Made by a program: the position numbers and the translations under genes. Shown here piece by piece: positions 1 to 9,720 of a stretch of DNA of 38,525 nt; the first letter of the stretch is position 1, and every line of letters begins with the position of its first letter. Under the pieces are notes generated by a model. It saw nothing but the letters and a program-made list of their open reading frames with translations. It was not told the DNA's origin and searched no databases. Location: assembly GCA_025455395.1 (NCBI GenBank), contig JALOMO010000017.1, positions 1 through 38,525 on the forward strand, in the 5' to 3' direction. This DNA is from Bacteroidales bacterium. GTDB lineage: Bacteria > Bacteroidota > Bacteroidia > Bacteroidales > VadinHA17.

Positions 1-56
1 ACAGTCAAACCAGCCGTGAAAAGAACAATTACAAGAACTGAGAATCCTCGTTTCAT
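1..56 (-). CDS. 5' tip of a secreted or membrane protein gene, cut by the window edge
   Basis: An ATG on the minus strand (complement of 54-56) opens a frame that stays open to base 1. The 18 visible residues begin MKRGFSVLVIVLFTAG: a basic start followed by a hydrophobic stretch, the shape of a signal peptide or first membrane segment. A TATTTTTG box lies 30 nt upstream of the start, which supports it as a real gene start. The rest of the protein is outside the window, so no function can be given. Confidence 0.6.
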   Translation of the reverse strand, partial: MKRGFSVLVIVLFTAGLT

Positions 57-85
57 GATTTTAGCTCATTTATAAAATGGGATAT

Positions 86-117
86 CAAAAATACAAAAAT
101 TTATTTATTAACAACAA
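86..117 (-). promoter_or_regulatory. Bacteroidota-type promoter of the truncated gene
   Basis: On the minus strand TATTTTTG (complement of 86-93) matches the Bacteroidota -7 consensus TAnnTTTG exactly. TTG trinucleotides 18 and 21 nt upstream (complement of 112-114 and 115-117) are candidates for the -33 element. The box is 30 nt from the ATG at 56. The surroundings are strongly AT-rich. Confidence 0.5.
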
Positions 118-153
118 AAAAGCAGTTATTAACATACAAAAAAGTGAGTTTAG

Positions 154-1203
154 TCAAAATTTTTGGGCTTTTTCCAGAATACTATGCTCAAAATGGTAAG
201 ATCTGCAGGCATTGAAAGAGGTAAAAGGATCGGCGACTCCTCCGCCAAACTTCTTCTTTCCGGTGAAGCGCCAGGCCTCATCCCAGAGGCCTGAGGTTAT
301 GAAGCTTTTTATTATAAAGCCCCCTCCCTCCACAAATAGTGACTGAATGCCCATCTGATGGAGGTTAGCCAGTACTTCTCCGATAAAGTCCTGATCTTCT
401 TTAAGATATATTACCCTGGTATTCTGAAATGTAACATCCCTGTTCCTTGTAAACAGGATCACATCTGCTGTCCCGTTAAATATCTTTGATGCCCGATCGA
501 GAGCTCCGCTGCGGCTTATAATAATCTTGACCGGATTTTTTCCTTTCCACAGCCGGACGTCGAGTGATGGATTATCTGCCCTTACTGTTCCTCCTCCGGC
601 AAGGATGGCATCTTCTGCTGCCCTCCAGCGATGAACGAGCACCCTCTCTGTCATTCCTGTTATCCAGTGAGGCTCTGCGGCATCACCAGGTGACCGGTTG
701 AAGTCGATGTATCCGTCTGCGCTGCGTGCCCATTTCAATATGACATATGGCCGGTGCTTCTCATGCCATGTAAAGAACCTCCTGTTAACCCGCCGGCATT
801 CATCTTCAGCTATTCCGGTAATAACCTCAATCCCTGCCGCGCTCATTTTTTCTATTCCCCTTCCCGCAACTTTGAGGCTTGTATCCATTGTGCCAATCAC
901 AACTCGTTTAATGCCGCTCTTAATAATCAGGTCAGTGCACGGGGGAGTACGTCCCTGATGTGAACATGGCTCAAGACTGGCATATAGTGTTGAACTGGGT
1001 AGCAGAGTTTTATCAGCAACGGAATTTATTGCGTGTACTTCCGCATGCGGAGTACCTGCTCTCAGGTGGTATCCCTCTCCTGTTATCCTGCCGTCATGTA
1101 CTATGACCGAACCGACCAGCGGGTTGGGTGAGGTATTCCCTTCTGCCCTGACGGCAAGGTCAAGGCAACGTCTCATATAGAACAGGTCGTCAGGATTAGT
1201 CAT
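154..1203 (-). CDS. ribD: Bifunctional riboflavin biosynthesis deaminase/reductase RibD
   Basis: RibD catalyses two successive cytoplasmic steps of riboflavin synthesis: deamination of diaminohydroxyribosylamino-pyrimidine phosphate, then NADPH-dependent reduction of the ribosyl side chain. The N-terminal deaminase domain shows the zinc motif H53-A-E55 and the cysteines C80 and C89 in PCSHQGRTPPC. The C-terminal reductase domain (about residues 150-345) has the ILKWARSADGYI and FVEGGG segments. At 349 aa it is close to the usual length. I chose the ATG at 1203, which gives MTNPDDLFYMRRCLDLA, over an in-frame TTG nine bases upstream. It diverges from prmC with only 26 bp between the starts. 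No other riboflavin gene and no FMN riboswitch is seen. Confidence 0.95.
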   Translation of the reverse strand: MTNPDDLFYMRRCLDLAVRAEGNTSPNPLVGSVIVHDGRITGEGYHLRAGTPHAEVHAINSVADKTLLPSSTLYASLEPCSHQGRTPPCTDLIIKSGIKRVVIGTMDTSLKVAGRGIEKMSAAGIEVITGIAEDECRRVNRRFFTWHEKHRPYVILKWARSADGYIDFNRSPGDAAEPHWITGMTERVLVHRWRAAEDAILAGGGTVRADNPSLDVRLWKGKNPVKIIISRSGALDRASKIFNGTADVILFTRNRDVTFQNTRVIYLKEDQDFIGEVLANLHQMGIQSLFVEGGGFIIKSFITSGLWDEAWRFTGKKKFGGGVADPFTSFNACRSYHFEHSILEKAQKF

Positions 1204-1217
1204 AGGGTTCAATTTCC

Positions 1218-1225
1218 TATCTTTG
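1218..1225 (+). promoter_or_regulatory. -7 box very close to the prmC start
   Basis: TATCTTTG matches TAnnTTTG exactly and ends only 4 nt before the prmC ATG at 1230. If used as in other Bacteroidota, transcription would start at or next to the ATG, giving a leaderless or nearly leaderless mRNA. No clear TTG lies at the -33 distance, which falls inside ribD. Confidence 0.4.
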
Positions 1226-1229
1226 AATC

Positions 1230-2096
1230 ATGGCCGAAAAGTTACAAACAATAACTGAATTACGTCGTCATGTTGCTAGCCTGCTGTCAGTCCTGTGGCA
1301 ACAGCCTGAAGCAGAGGCAATGGCGTCGGTTATAATAGGCGAATATACAGGTATGGGCAGTGCCCGGCAGCTTGCATTCGGTGACCAGATTACCGATCGC
1401 ACGACGGCAGCGCGGATTTTATCGGCAACAGCACGGGCTGCAAAGGGCGAACCGCTGCAGTATATCTTCGGCTATACAGAGTTTCTTGGCCATCGCATTG
1501 AGGTAGAAACAGGTGTCCTGATACCAAGGCCTGAGACGGAGGAGCTTACCTCTTTGATCATCAGTGAGAACCAAGGATTCAACGGCGTAGCCACCGACAT
1601 CTGCACGGGGTCAGGCTGCATTGCCATTGCTCTCTCCCTTGCATTTCCCGGGGCAACTGTTTACGCTTCAGATATCTCCCAAACTGCCCTTAATATTGCA
1701 TCACGCAACATCATCTCAAACAAAGCCGGTGTAACACTCATTGCTCACGATATCCTTTCTCAGCCCGTGGATGCCATAGAGAAAAGCACTATTATCGTAA
1801 GCAACCCTCCTTACATAACAGTGAGCGAAAAGGAGATGATGCATGTCAATGTAGTTGATTATGAGCCGCATGAGGCTCTTTTCGTGCCTGACAATGACCC
1901 TCTGCTCTTTTACAGGCACCTGGTTAAAATCGCTGATAAACGCCTGTTACCTGGCGGACGCATCTATCTCGAGGCCAATGAGGCCTATGCCGTAGAAACA
2001 TCCCGACTTTTCAACCCTTCATGTTACCGTGAGGTAAAAGTACTGAATGACATAAGAGGAAAGCAGAGGTTCATTAAAGCCGTAAAATATGGATGA
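1230..2096 (+). CDS. prmC: Release factor glutamine N5-methyltransferase PrmC (HemK)
   Basis: PrmC uses S-adenosylmethionine to methylate the glutamine of the GGQ motif of class I release factors, which raises termination efficiency. The 288-aa protein has the N-terminal helical substrate-binding domain (about 1-90), a SAM-binding motif DICTGSGCIAIAL at 123-135 and the catalytic NPPY at 192-195. The PRPETEEL segment at 99-106 is also typical. Its 3' end overlaps recX by 8 nt, so the two are probably co-transcribed. One of its expected substrates, RF2, is encoded 6 kb away in this window. There is essentially no leader if the TATCTTTG box is the promoter. Confidence 0.95.
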   Translation: MAEKLQTITELRRHVASLLSVLWQQPEAEAMASVIIGEYTGMGSARQLAFGDQITDRTTAARILSATARAAKGEPLQYIFGYTEFLGHRIEVETGVLIPRPETEELTSLIISENQGFNGVATDICTGSGCIAIALSLAFPGATVYASDISQTALNIASRNIISNKAGVTLIAHDILSQPVDAIEKSTIIVSNPPYITVSEKEMMHVNVVDYEPHEALFVPDNDPLLFYRHLVKIADKRLLPGGRIYLEANEAYAVETSRLFNPSCYREVKVLNDIRGKQRFIKAVKYG

Positions 2097-2562
2097 GGGA
2101 AAAGAAAAGAAGGAGCTTTTGCAGAGGGCTCAGCAGCTATGCTCAGTAAGAGAGTACTGCGTAAGCGACATAATCTCATTGCTGACCCGGTGGGGAGCAA
2201 GTGACGAAACAACTAAAAACGAAATCATAGACAAACTCAAAGAGGATAAATTCATCGATGAGGCACGATATTGCAGCGCTTTTGCCCGTGATCACTTCAG
2301 GTACAACCAGTGGGGACGGCTAAAGATTACCATGGCGCTGAAAGCCAAAAAGATACCAGACGCAGACATTTCAACAGGGCTGGAGACTATTGACGGAGAT
2401 GAATACCTTGATCTTCTCAGGAAGATAATCGTTACACAGCAAAAAAAGATAAAAGCTAAAAACAGGTTTGACATGAAGGGTAAGCTTCTCAGGCATGCAC
2501 TGGGTAAAGGCTTTGAGAGTCACCTTGTATATGATGTAATCAACTCACTCTTCAGGGACTGA
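2089..2562 (+). CDS. recX: Regulatory protein RecX
   Basis: A 157-aa all-helical protein of the RecX family, which binds RecA filaments and modulates recombination and the SOS response. Recognisable blocks are LLTRWGASDE near residue 27, IIDKLKEDKFIDEARYCSAFARDHF around 42-66 and WGRLKITMALKAKKI around 71-85, matching the repeated three-helix units of RecX. It starts inside the last codons of prmC (8-nt overlap) and converges with the DUF2752 gene, leaving 3 nt between the stops. recA is not in the window. No separate promoter is visible. Confidence 0.88.
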   Translation: MDEGKEKKELLQRAQQLCSVREYCVSDIISLLTRWGASDETTKNEIIDKLKEDKFIDEARYCSAFARDHFRYNQWGRLKITMALKAKKIPDADISTGLETIDGDEYLDLLRKIIVTQQKKIKAKNRFDMKGKLLRHALGKGFESHLVYDVINSLFRD

Positions 2563-2565
2563 GGT

Positions 2566-3045
2566 TCAGAAGAGACTGAGCCACAATGACCTGAGAAACG
2601 GGTAAAAGGCAGCCAGTGCCATTAATACAGAGATAAGGCTATCTGCTATCACGATTTTCTTCAACCCGGCACCGGTCATCATGCTTCTCGTCCCCAGTAT
2701 TATCCGTAAGATCAGCTGAACAGCAAAGAAGAGGAAAACCCCCGGTGAGGCTCTGTTCCATACTACGGCCTCATCTATCCTTCCCCTGACGATGAGTGAG
2801 AAGGCATGCGACAGACCACATGAGGGACACGGCTCTCCTGTAATTTTCTCATGTATGCACGGTACAGGATACATGCTTTCGTCGGGCGAATAAAAACCGG
2901 AGTAACCCATTATTATAAGGATTACTCCGGCGAATATGGCATTGACAGATATGTAAACCTTCTGGTCGGCAGCCCGTTTCACCTGGCAGGTTGCATTACT
3001 TTTCCGGCTCAGGCTTGACTGTATCGACTTTCCCCTCAAGTTCAT
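2566..3045 (-). CDS. DUF2752 small membrane protein
   Basis: The protein carries the DUF2752 signature: a hydrophobic segment, then PCIHEKITGEPCPSCGLSHAF with three cysteines, then two more membrane segments. The function of this family is unknown; the cysteine pattern could bind a metal or form disulfides. The start is uncertain. The ATG at 3045 used here overlaps the upstream gene by 50 nt, another ATG lies at 3066, and a GTG at 2982 would begin 13 nt after the upstream stop and keep the whole domain. It follows the DUF4190-like gene on the same strand, so the two are probably co-transcribed. Confidence 0.7.
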   Translation of the reverse strand: MNLRGKSIQSSLSRKSNATCQVKRAADQKVYISVNAIFAGVILIIMGYSGFYSPDESMYPVPCIHEKITGEPCPSCGLSHAFSLIVRGRIDEAVVWNRASPGVFLFFAVQLILRIILGTRSMMTGAGLKKIVIADSLISVLMALAAFYPFLRSLWLSLF

Positions 3046-3472
3046 CAAGCTTATTTTCAAGCTCATTCTTGCGGGTTGTTGCCTTTATCTCAACTGTCTC
3101 CTCACCGCTGTCGACACGTATGGTGACCTCATTATCTCCGAACTCCCTCTCTATGTCTGACGTAACATCCTGTATCACCTTCTCAATTTCGCCTGCCCAA
3201 TTGTCTGAGTGGTTGGCCACTTTACTTATTACAACTATCTGTGATACAGAGATCATAAGTGCAATTACTGCTACCGCCAGTCCTCCGATAAGGATTCCCT
3301 GGTTGTTCCTGGAACGTGAGAGGCCGACTATTGCCAACACCAGTGCTATCACAGCAGGCAGTATGGCTATCATACCCACACATGGTACTACTGCCAGAAG
3401 GAAAGCTATAATGGCTGTCACGAGTGCTCCCACACCCAGACCTGTTCCCTGTTTGTTTGTTTCTTCTTCCAT
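2996..3472 (-). CDS. DUF4190-like membrane protein with charged C-terminal tail
   Basis: This 158-aa protein has a short cytoplasmic start, two hydrophobic segments (about residues 13-50) joined by a proline-containing turn, a GLSRSRNNQG loop, and a third hydrophobic segment at about 56-78. The arrangement is that of DUF4190-type small membrane proteins. The last 70 residues are highly charged and probably helical or coiled-coil (ENKLDELEGKVD). Function is unknown. It lies 19 nt downstream of the thioredoxin-like lipoprotein gene and overlaps the DUF2752 gene, so the three look like one minus-strand unit. Confidence 0.75.
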   Translation of the reverse strand: MEEETNKQGTGLGVGALVTAIIAFLLAVVPCVGMIAILPAVIALVLAIVGLSRSRNNQGILIGGLAVAVIALMISVSQIVVISKVANHSDNWAGEIEKVIQDVTSDIEREFGDNEVTIRVDSGEETVEIKATTRKNELENKLDELEGKVDTVKPEPEK

Positions 3473-3491
3473 TGGTTCAAGTATTAAGTAT

Positions 3492-4106
3492 TCATTCTTT
3501 TCTCTTCAGGATATCTCTGGTATCCTGTTCTAAAGACGTGACCGGAACTTCAATGATGCGTCCCGTCTCTATTTTATTTTCATAAAAAATGAAGGTTGGC
3601 ACCCTTTCAATACCCAGTGCAGGGTAATCGCCCAGCGGAGCGACCTTATTGATATCTACGCCGATGAACCGGATTTTCTCAACAGGTAATCCCCAGGCAC
3701 TCACAAGTTTCATGAATCTTGGCACCTCCCTGCGGCTGTCAGGGCACCAGGTCCCCAGAACAATCATTATTGTAAGGTCATCGGTCCTGATTGTCCTGAG
3801 CTCTTCGACAATAACCGGATCAGCGACATAATCGATTCCGTTGTACTCTTTGTAATACCATGTAGCATGCGGTTCACGGTCCCTTATCTGCCCGAGTGTG
3901 ATATCTCCCAGGAGCCATGTAGTGGCATCACGGAAATCCCAGACATGGTCAGATGCTTCATCCGGCAACGCAGGAGCCTGTTGACTCATCTCTCCGGTTA
4001 CAGGTGAAACGGCGATCATCTGATCTACCTGCGGTACTCCTTTTTTTGCACTGTGACATCCTGTAAATGAAAGGACTAAAATTAATAAGAGTGTAAATAT
4101 CTTCAT
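3492..4106 (-). CDS. Thioredoxin-fold lipoprotein with a CPDS active site
   Basis: The start at 4106 gives MKIFTLLLILVLSFTGC, a lipoprotein signal with the lipobox cysteine at residue 17; an upstream frame extension lacks this sense. The mature part is a 187-residue periplasmic or membrane-anchored domain with the thioredoxin segment IVLGTWCPDSRREVPRF. The family normally carries CxxC; here the second cysteine is serine (CPDS), so the protein cannot form the usual intramolecular disulfide and may act as a monothiol isomerase/reductase or a structural relative. A later ERVPTF segment supplies the conserved cis-proline. A TATCTTGC sequence at 4127-4134 (minus) is a weak promoter candidate. It leads the membrane-protein genes downstream. 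Confidence 0.8.
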   Translation of the reverse strand: MKIFTLLLILVLSFTGCHSAKKGVPQVDQMIAVSPVTGEMSQQAPALPDEASDHVWDFRDATTWLLGDITLGQIRDREPHATWYYKEYNGIDYVADPVIVEELRTIRTDDLTIMIVLGTWCPDSRREVPRFMKLVSAWGLPVEKIRFIGVDINKVAPLGDYPALGIERVPTFIFYENKIETGRIIEVPVTSLEQDTRDILKRKE

Positions 4107-4140
4107 GTAGCATAACGATTGGCAATGCAAGATAGTTAAA

Positions 4141-4183
4141 AATGAAAAATGGCTGTCAAAATTCTATTGCAGCCATTTTCATT
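4141..4183 (-). terminator. Hairpin terminator behind mutB
   Basis: An inverted repeat pairs 4141-4155 with 4170-4183 (core TGGCTG/CAGCCA with A/T-rich ends) around a 14-nt loop. On the minus strand it is followed by TTTTTAAC. It lies 18 nt past the mutB stop, before the next minus-strand gene. Confidence 0.5.
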
Positions 4184-4200
4184 ATCAGTGTACCCTGTTT

Positions 4201-6363
<2,163 letters not shown>

Positions 6364-8229
6364 TCAGTTTATTCCCAGTAATTTGTTGAACAACCTCAGT
6401 GTCTCCAGGAGGTTTGACTTCACACTTATGAAATGCTCCAGACCCTCAGCCCTGAGTGAATCCATGCAGGGCGGATTACCGGCGACTACAACTATTGCCC
6501 TTCGTGCTGTGAGTGTGAAAATGTCATGTGCTACTATCGCATAATCATCATCGGAGCTGCAGATAACAATTATATCAGCTTTTGCTTCCAGGGCGGCCTT
6601 CACTCCCTCGGCGGCAGTATCAAAGCCGTTGTTATCTCTCACCTCGTATCCTGCACATGCAAAGAAATTTGAAGAGAACTGTGCTCTTGCCCTTCGCATT
6701 GCAAGGTTACCTATTGTTAGCATGAAGGCAAGCGGCCTGCGACCTGAACTCTCTGTGGCCAGCCTTAGTTTTTCAAACTCCTCAGCGCCTCTTGAAGGAG
6801 TGATCTTCTCTACCTCCGGATCTCCAGATGTAACGCCCTGAGGGAAGAGCCTCTCACTCTCAGCATTCACAGGCTTCTGTTCCCTGAAGTTAGGATACTG
6901 ATTTGTTCCGAGAAGTGTCTCCCGTCTTTTCTCCAGGTCGCTCTTCCGGGAAAGATATGCAGCGTTTATCTTCTTCTGGATTATGCCTCTTTTAACAGAT
7001 TCAAGGAAGCCTCCTTCGTTCTCAGTCTCAATAAAAAGTTTCCAGGCCTCACGAGCTATCTCAGAGGTAAGCTTCTCGAGGTAATATGACCCTGCTCCGG
7101 GATCCGCGACTATACCCAGGTGCGACTCCTCCATCAGCAGCAGCTGCTGGTTGCGTGCTATACGCTCAGAGAAGTCGTCAGGATTCCTGAAGATGATGTC
7201 AAATGGTTCAACAGTGATTGAGTCAGCTCCTCCTATAACGGCAGACATTGCTTCTGTCTGAGTACGGAGCATATTTACATACGGATCGTAGAGGGTTTTA
7301 TTCCACCTGCCGGTGACAGAATGAATATGCATCAGAGTGTTCTTCTCTGCTTTTGGTTTGTACCCCTTTACCACAAGCGCCCAGAGCATTCTGGCTGCCC
7401 TCAGTTTTGCTATCTCGGGAAAGAAGTCAGGGCCAATGCCAAAGGTAAACCTGATCTGCGATGCAGCCATGTCAGGGTGAATGCCCCTTGCTGTGAGTGA
7501 GGCCATGTATTCGTTACCGAGACTAAGGGTATAGGCGAGCTCCGTCACGGGCCCCGCTCCGGCATTGCTGAAGAGTGTCCCGGAGGGATTGACGCACCTG
7601 ATGCCGGGGAGTGATGCCGATTCTCTTACAAGGTCAGACAGGTACTCCAGTCCTTCATCAATGGTGACACACAGCTTGCCGTTTGCAACGAGCCTTCCGA
7701 GAGGGTCAGCGGCGATGCTGCCTCTCACCCTGTTCATATCTGCTCCTGCAGCCCATAAAACGGACTTCAATGATGCCAGCAACTCCTTTGCCTTACCGGG
7801 TGTAACGAAGTTGATCTCTACACTTTCACAGTGAATATCAGCGAGCAATGCCGTCATGTTCTCAACGTTCAATGTGGCAGGGTCACTGATGACAAAACCC
7901 AGTGAGGTGACACCCTTCATGAGAATATCAAGGGCCTTGCGATTAGCCTCGTGGTAGTCACTGACAGTAATATCCTGTCTCACCATCCACCTGTTATCAG
8001 TGAGCCTTGCTCCTCGCACCCACGGATAGTCACCCGGGAGGGAGGCCCTGTGGCTGATCTTCTCCAGATCATCATGCCTGTAGAATGGCATGACCTCTAG
8101 GCCTTCACGGGTCTTCCAGACCAGTTTTTTTGAGAAATCGGCACCTTTAAGGTCAGCTGTGATTTTCTCCATCCACTTCTCCGTGGATACAGGCGGAAAC
8201 TTATCAAACAACTTCTCTCTCTTGCTCAT
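6364..8229 (-). CDS. mutA: Methylmalonyl-CoA mutase small subunit
   Basis: The 621-aa non-catalytic partner of MutB in the heterodimeric enzyme. It resembles the barrel domain of the large subunit ([22 protein letters not shown] around 290; DPYVNMLRTQTEAM around 330) and retains a C-terminal flavodoxin-like domain. That domain reads IGNLAMRRARAQF where the catalytic subunit has DGHDRG, so the cobalt-ligating histidine is absent, as expected for this subunit. It lies 73 nt downstream of prfB and immediately upstream of mutB. The short gap holds TTATTTTGC, one base off the spacing of a -7 box, so it may have its own weak promoter or be read from prfB. Confidence 0.95.
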   Translation of the reverse strand: MSKREKLFDKFPPVSTEKWMEKITADLKGADFSKKLVWKTREGLEVMPFYRHDDLEKISHRASLPGDYPWVRGARLTDNRWMVRQDITVSDYHEANRKALDILMKGVTSLGFVISDPATLNVENMTALLADIHCESVEINFVTPGKAKELLASLKSVLWAAGADMNRVRGSIAADPLGRLVANGKLCVTIDEGLEYLSDLVRESASLPGIRCVNPSGTLFSNAGAGPVTELAYTLSLGNEYMASLTARGIHPDMAASQIRFTFGIGPDFFPEIAKLRAARMLWALVVKGYKPKAEKNTLMHIHSVTGRWNKTLYDPYVNMLRTQTEAMSAVIGGADSITVEPFDIIFRNPDDFSERIARNQQLLLMEESHLGIVADPGAGSYYLEKLTSEIAREAWKLFIETENEGGFLESVKRGIIQKKINAAYLSRKSDLEKRRETLLGTNQYPNFREQKPVNAESERLFPQGVTSGDPEVEKITPSRGAEEFEKLRLATESSGRRPLAFMLTIGNLAMRRARAQFSSNFFACAGYEVRDNNGFDTAAEGVKAALEAKADIIVICSSDDDYAIVAHDIFTLTARRAIVVVAGNPPCMDSLRAEGLEHFISVKSNLLETLRLFNKLLGIN

Positions 8230-8302
8230 TAAGTGAAATGTTCGTTGAAGTGCAAAATAACAGATTATATGGAGCTTAAACCATGCGTTTTGTCATGAAG
8301 CA

Positions 8303-9395
8303 TTACTGGCTTCCGCCAAACTCCATGAGGAACGACTTGATAAAATCATCAAGATCGCCGTCGAGCACAGCCTGGGCATTGCCTGTCTCGTACCCGGTTC
8401 GCAGGTCCTTCACCAGCTTGTAGGGATGGAGAGTGTATGACCGGATCTGTGAGCCCCACTCTATCTTTTTCTTTGCCCCCTCGATCTTAGCTATCTCTTC
8501 CTGTCTCTTTCGCAGCTCCATCTCATAGAGGTGGGATCTGAGAAGGCGGAGGGCGTTCTCCTTGTTCTGTCCCTGTGAGCGCGACTCCTGGTTCTCGATT
8601 ACCAGTCCCGTTGGAGCATGACGCAGTCTGACAGCGGTCTCCACCTTGTTTACGTTCTGTCCGCCGGCACCTGATGAGCGGAATGTCTCCCAGGTGATGT
8701 CAGCCGGGTTTATCTCTATCTCTATTTCATCGTCAACAAGGGGCGCAACGTATACCGATGCGAAAGTCGTCTGTCTTTTCCCCTGGGAGTTGAAAGGCGA
8801 AATACGGACCAGGCGGTGAACCCCGTTCTCGCTCTTGAGGTAACCGTAGGCGTTCTCACCCTCGAACTCCAGGGTGACTGTTTTAATGCCGGCTTCATCG
8901 CCTGCCTGGTAGTATGCCTCCGTGATCTTGTACCCGTTATTCTCGCCCCACATGAGGTACATGCGCATGAGCATCTGTGCCCAGTCGTTGCTCTCAGTGC
9001 CACCCGCTCCGGCGTTGATCTTGAGGACGGCCCCCAGCCTGTCCTCCTCACGTCTGAGCATGTTACGGAGCTCGAGCTTTTCTACAGCAGAGAGAGTGGT
9101 ATGGTACTGGGTGGCTATCTCCTCCTCGGTTACTTCTCCCTCCTTATAAAAATCGTATAATACCAACAGGTCCTCAACCGAGGTATTGACGACGTCATAT
9201 GCAGTGGTCCAGCTCTTGACTGAGGAGATCTCCCTCATCAGCTCCTCGGCTTTTTTGGGATCATTCCAGAAGCCGGGTGAGTGGGTGATCTCTTCCTTCT
9301 CTTTGATAAGTTTCAGCTTGCCATCAACGTCAAAGATACCTCCTTAACGCGTCCCGGCGTCCCGTGAGGTCTTTTATCTGGTCATTCGTTATCAT
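8303..9395 (-). CDS. prfB: Peptide chain release factor 2, expressed by programmed +1 frameshift
   Basis: RF2 recognises UGA/UAA codons and triggers peptide release. The zero frame starts at the ATG at 9395 and reads 21 codons ([21 protein letters not shown]) to an in-frame TGA at 9330-9332. Skipping the T at 9332 joins [14 protein letters not shown] and the rest, giving 363 aa, the usual RF2 length. The second frame holds the SPF stop-codon recognition motif ([11 protein letters not shown]) and the catalytic GGQ in [14 protein letters not shown]. The frameshift lets RF2 level regulate its own synthesis: poor termination at the TGA favours the shift. An annotation starting at an internal ATG near 9238 would lose about 50 residues. 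It has its own promoter, and PrmC, which methylates GGQ, is in this window. Confidence 0.97.
9329..9345 (-). promoter_or_regulatory. prfB programmed +1 frameshift site
   Basis: On the minus strand AAGGAGGTATCTTTGAC combines a strong internal Shine-Dalgarno sequence (AGGAGG), a short spacer, the slippery CTT codon (9335-9333), the TGA stop (9332-9330) and the following C. This nearly copies the known bacterial prfB site (AGGGGGTATCTTTGAC in E. coli). The reading frames on both sides fit only if +1 slippage occurs here. Confidence 0.95.
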
Positions 9396-9412
9396 TTCAG
9401 ATCAATTTGTGG

Positions 9413-9442
9413 CAAAGATAGTAAAAGAGGTACAAGGAGCAA
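9413..9442 (-). promoter_or_regulatory. prfB promoter
   Basis: On the minus strand TTG (9442-9440), a 19-nt spacer and TATCTTTG (9420-9413) fit the Bacteroidota -33/-7 pattern. The -7 box is 17 nt from the prfB ATG. The TTG lies inside the flanking 7-bp minisatellite, at the junction of its first two units. Confidence 0.7.
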
Positions 9443-9520
9443 GGAGCATGGAGCATGGAGCAGGGGGCAGGGAGCAGGGAGCAGGGGGCAGGGAGCAGGG
9501 AGCATGGAGCATGGAGCATG
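9434..9520. repeat. 7-bp minisatellite, 12 units, with higher-order structure
   Basis: Twelve tandem heptamers plus a partial unit: AAGGAGC x2, ATGGAGC x2, then twice the triplet AGGGGGC-AGGGAGC-AGGGAGC, then ATGGAGC x2 and ATG. The central part is therefore a 21-bp unit repeated twice, flanked on both sides by the same pair of heptamers. One strand is almost purely purine except for the C and occasional T. Confidence 0.95.
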
Positions 9521-9548
9521 CAGAAAGGATTGAATATATGTAAGGATT

Positions 9549-9594
9549 TCCCCTCCTGAGCCAGGAGGGGAGCCGTCCGCCGGCTGGCGGACGG
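9549..9594. repeat. REP-like double hairpin
   Basis: Two perfect inverted repeats lie side by side. TCCCCTCCT (9549-9557) pairs with AGGAGGGGA (9563-9571) around GAGCC. CCGTCCGCC (9573-9581) pairs with GGCGGACGG (9586-9594) around GGCT. A run of six G's follows. The TCCGCC/GGCGGA core recurs upstream of marC (19889-19904). The shape is that of a dispersed extragenic palindrome; copy number elsewhere cannot be seen. Confidence 0.8.
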
Positions 9595-9617
9595 GGGGTG
9601 GTCTGTAAGTCAAAAAA

Positions 9618-9656
9618 GTGAAACTTCATTTAACTCTGTGAAATCAGTGGTTAAAA
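9618..9656. repeat. Direct repeat, copy 1
   Basis: Begins GTGAAACTTCATTTAACTC and ends GTGGTTAAA. It matches copy 2 at 9721-9759 except for one substitution and one inserted T. Its ACTCTGTG is complemented by CACAGAGT shortly downstream, so the unit can also fold locally. Confidence 0.85.
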
Positions 9657-9720
9657 ACTTTCACCACAGAGTGACACTGAGTAATTTACAGAGTTACACT
9701 GTTGTCTTCAAAACAAAACA

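Noticed and set aside
8230-8302. Cobalamin riboswitch upstream of mutA
   Set aside because: The gap is only 73 nt and shows no B12-box or expected fold.
9330-9332. TGA in the prfB frame read as a nonsense mutation or pseudogene
   Set aside because: The AGGAGG-TAT-CTT-TGA-C context is the canonical programmed frameshift, and the joined protein is full length.
9330-9337. TATCTTTG inside prfB (minus strand) as a -7 promoter box
   Set aside because: It is explained by the conserved frameshift site; the real prfB promoter lies upstream of the ATG.
9434-9520. Short tandem repeats as a CRISPR array
   Set aside because: Units are 7 bp with no spacers, and no cas genes are present; the same applies to the arrays at 19734 and 22016.
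9392-9629. Open frames of 73-75 codons across the minisatellite upstream of prfB
   Set aside because: They only translate tandem heptamers and REP hairpins into low-complexity peptides; no start signal or domain.
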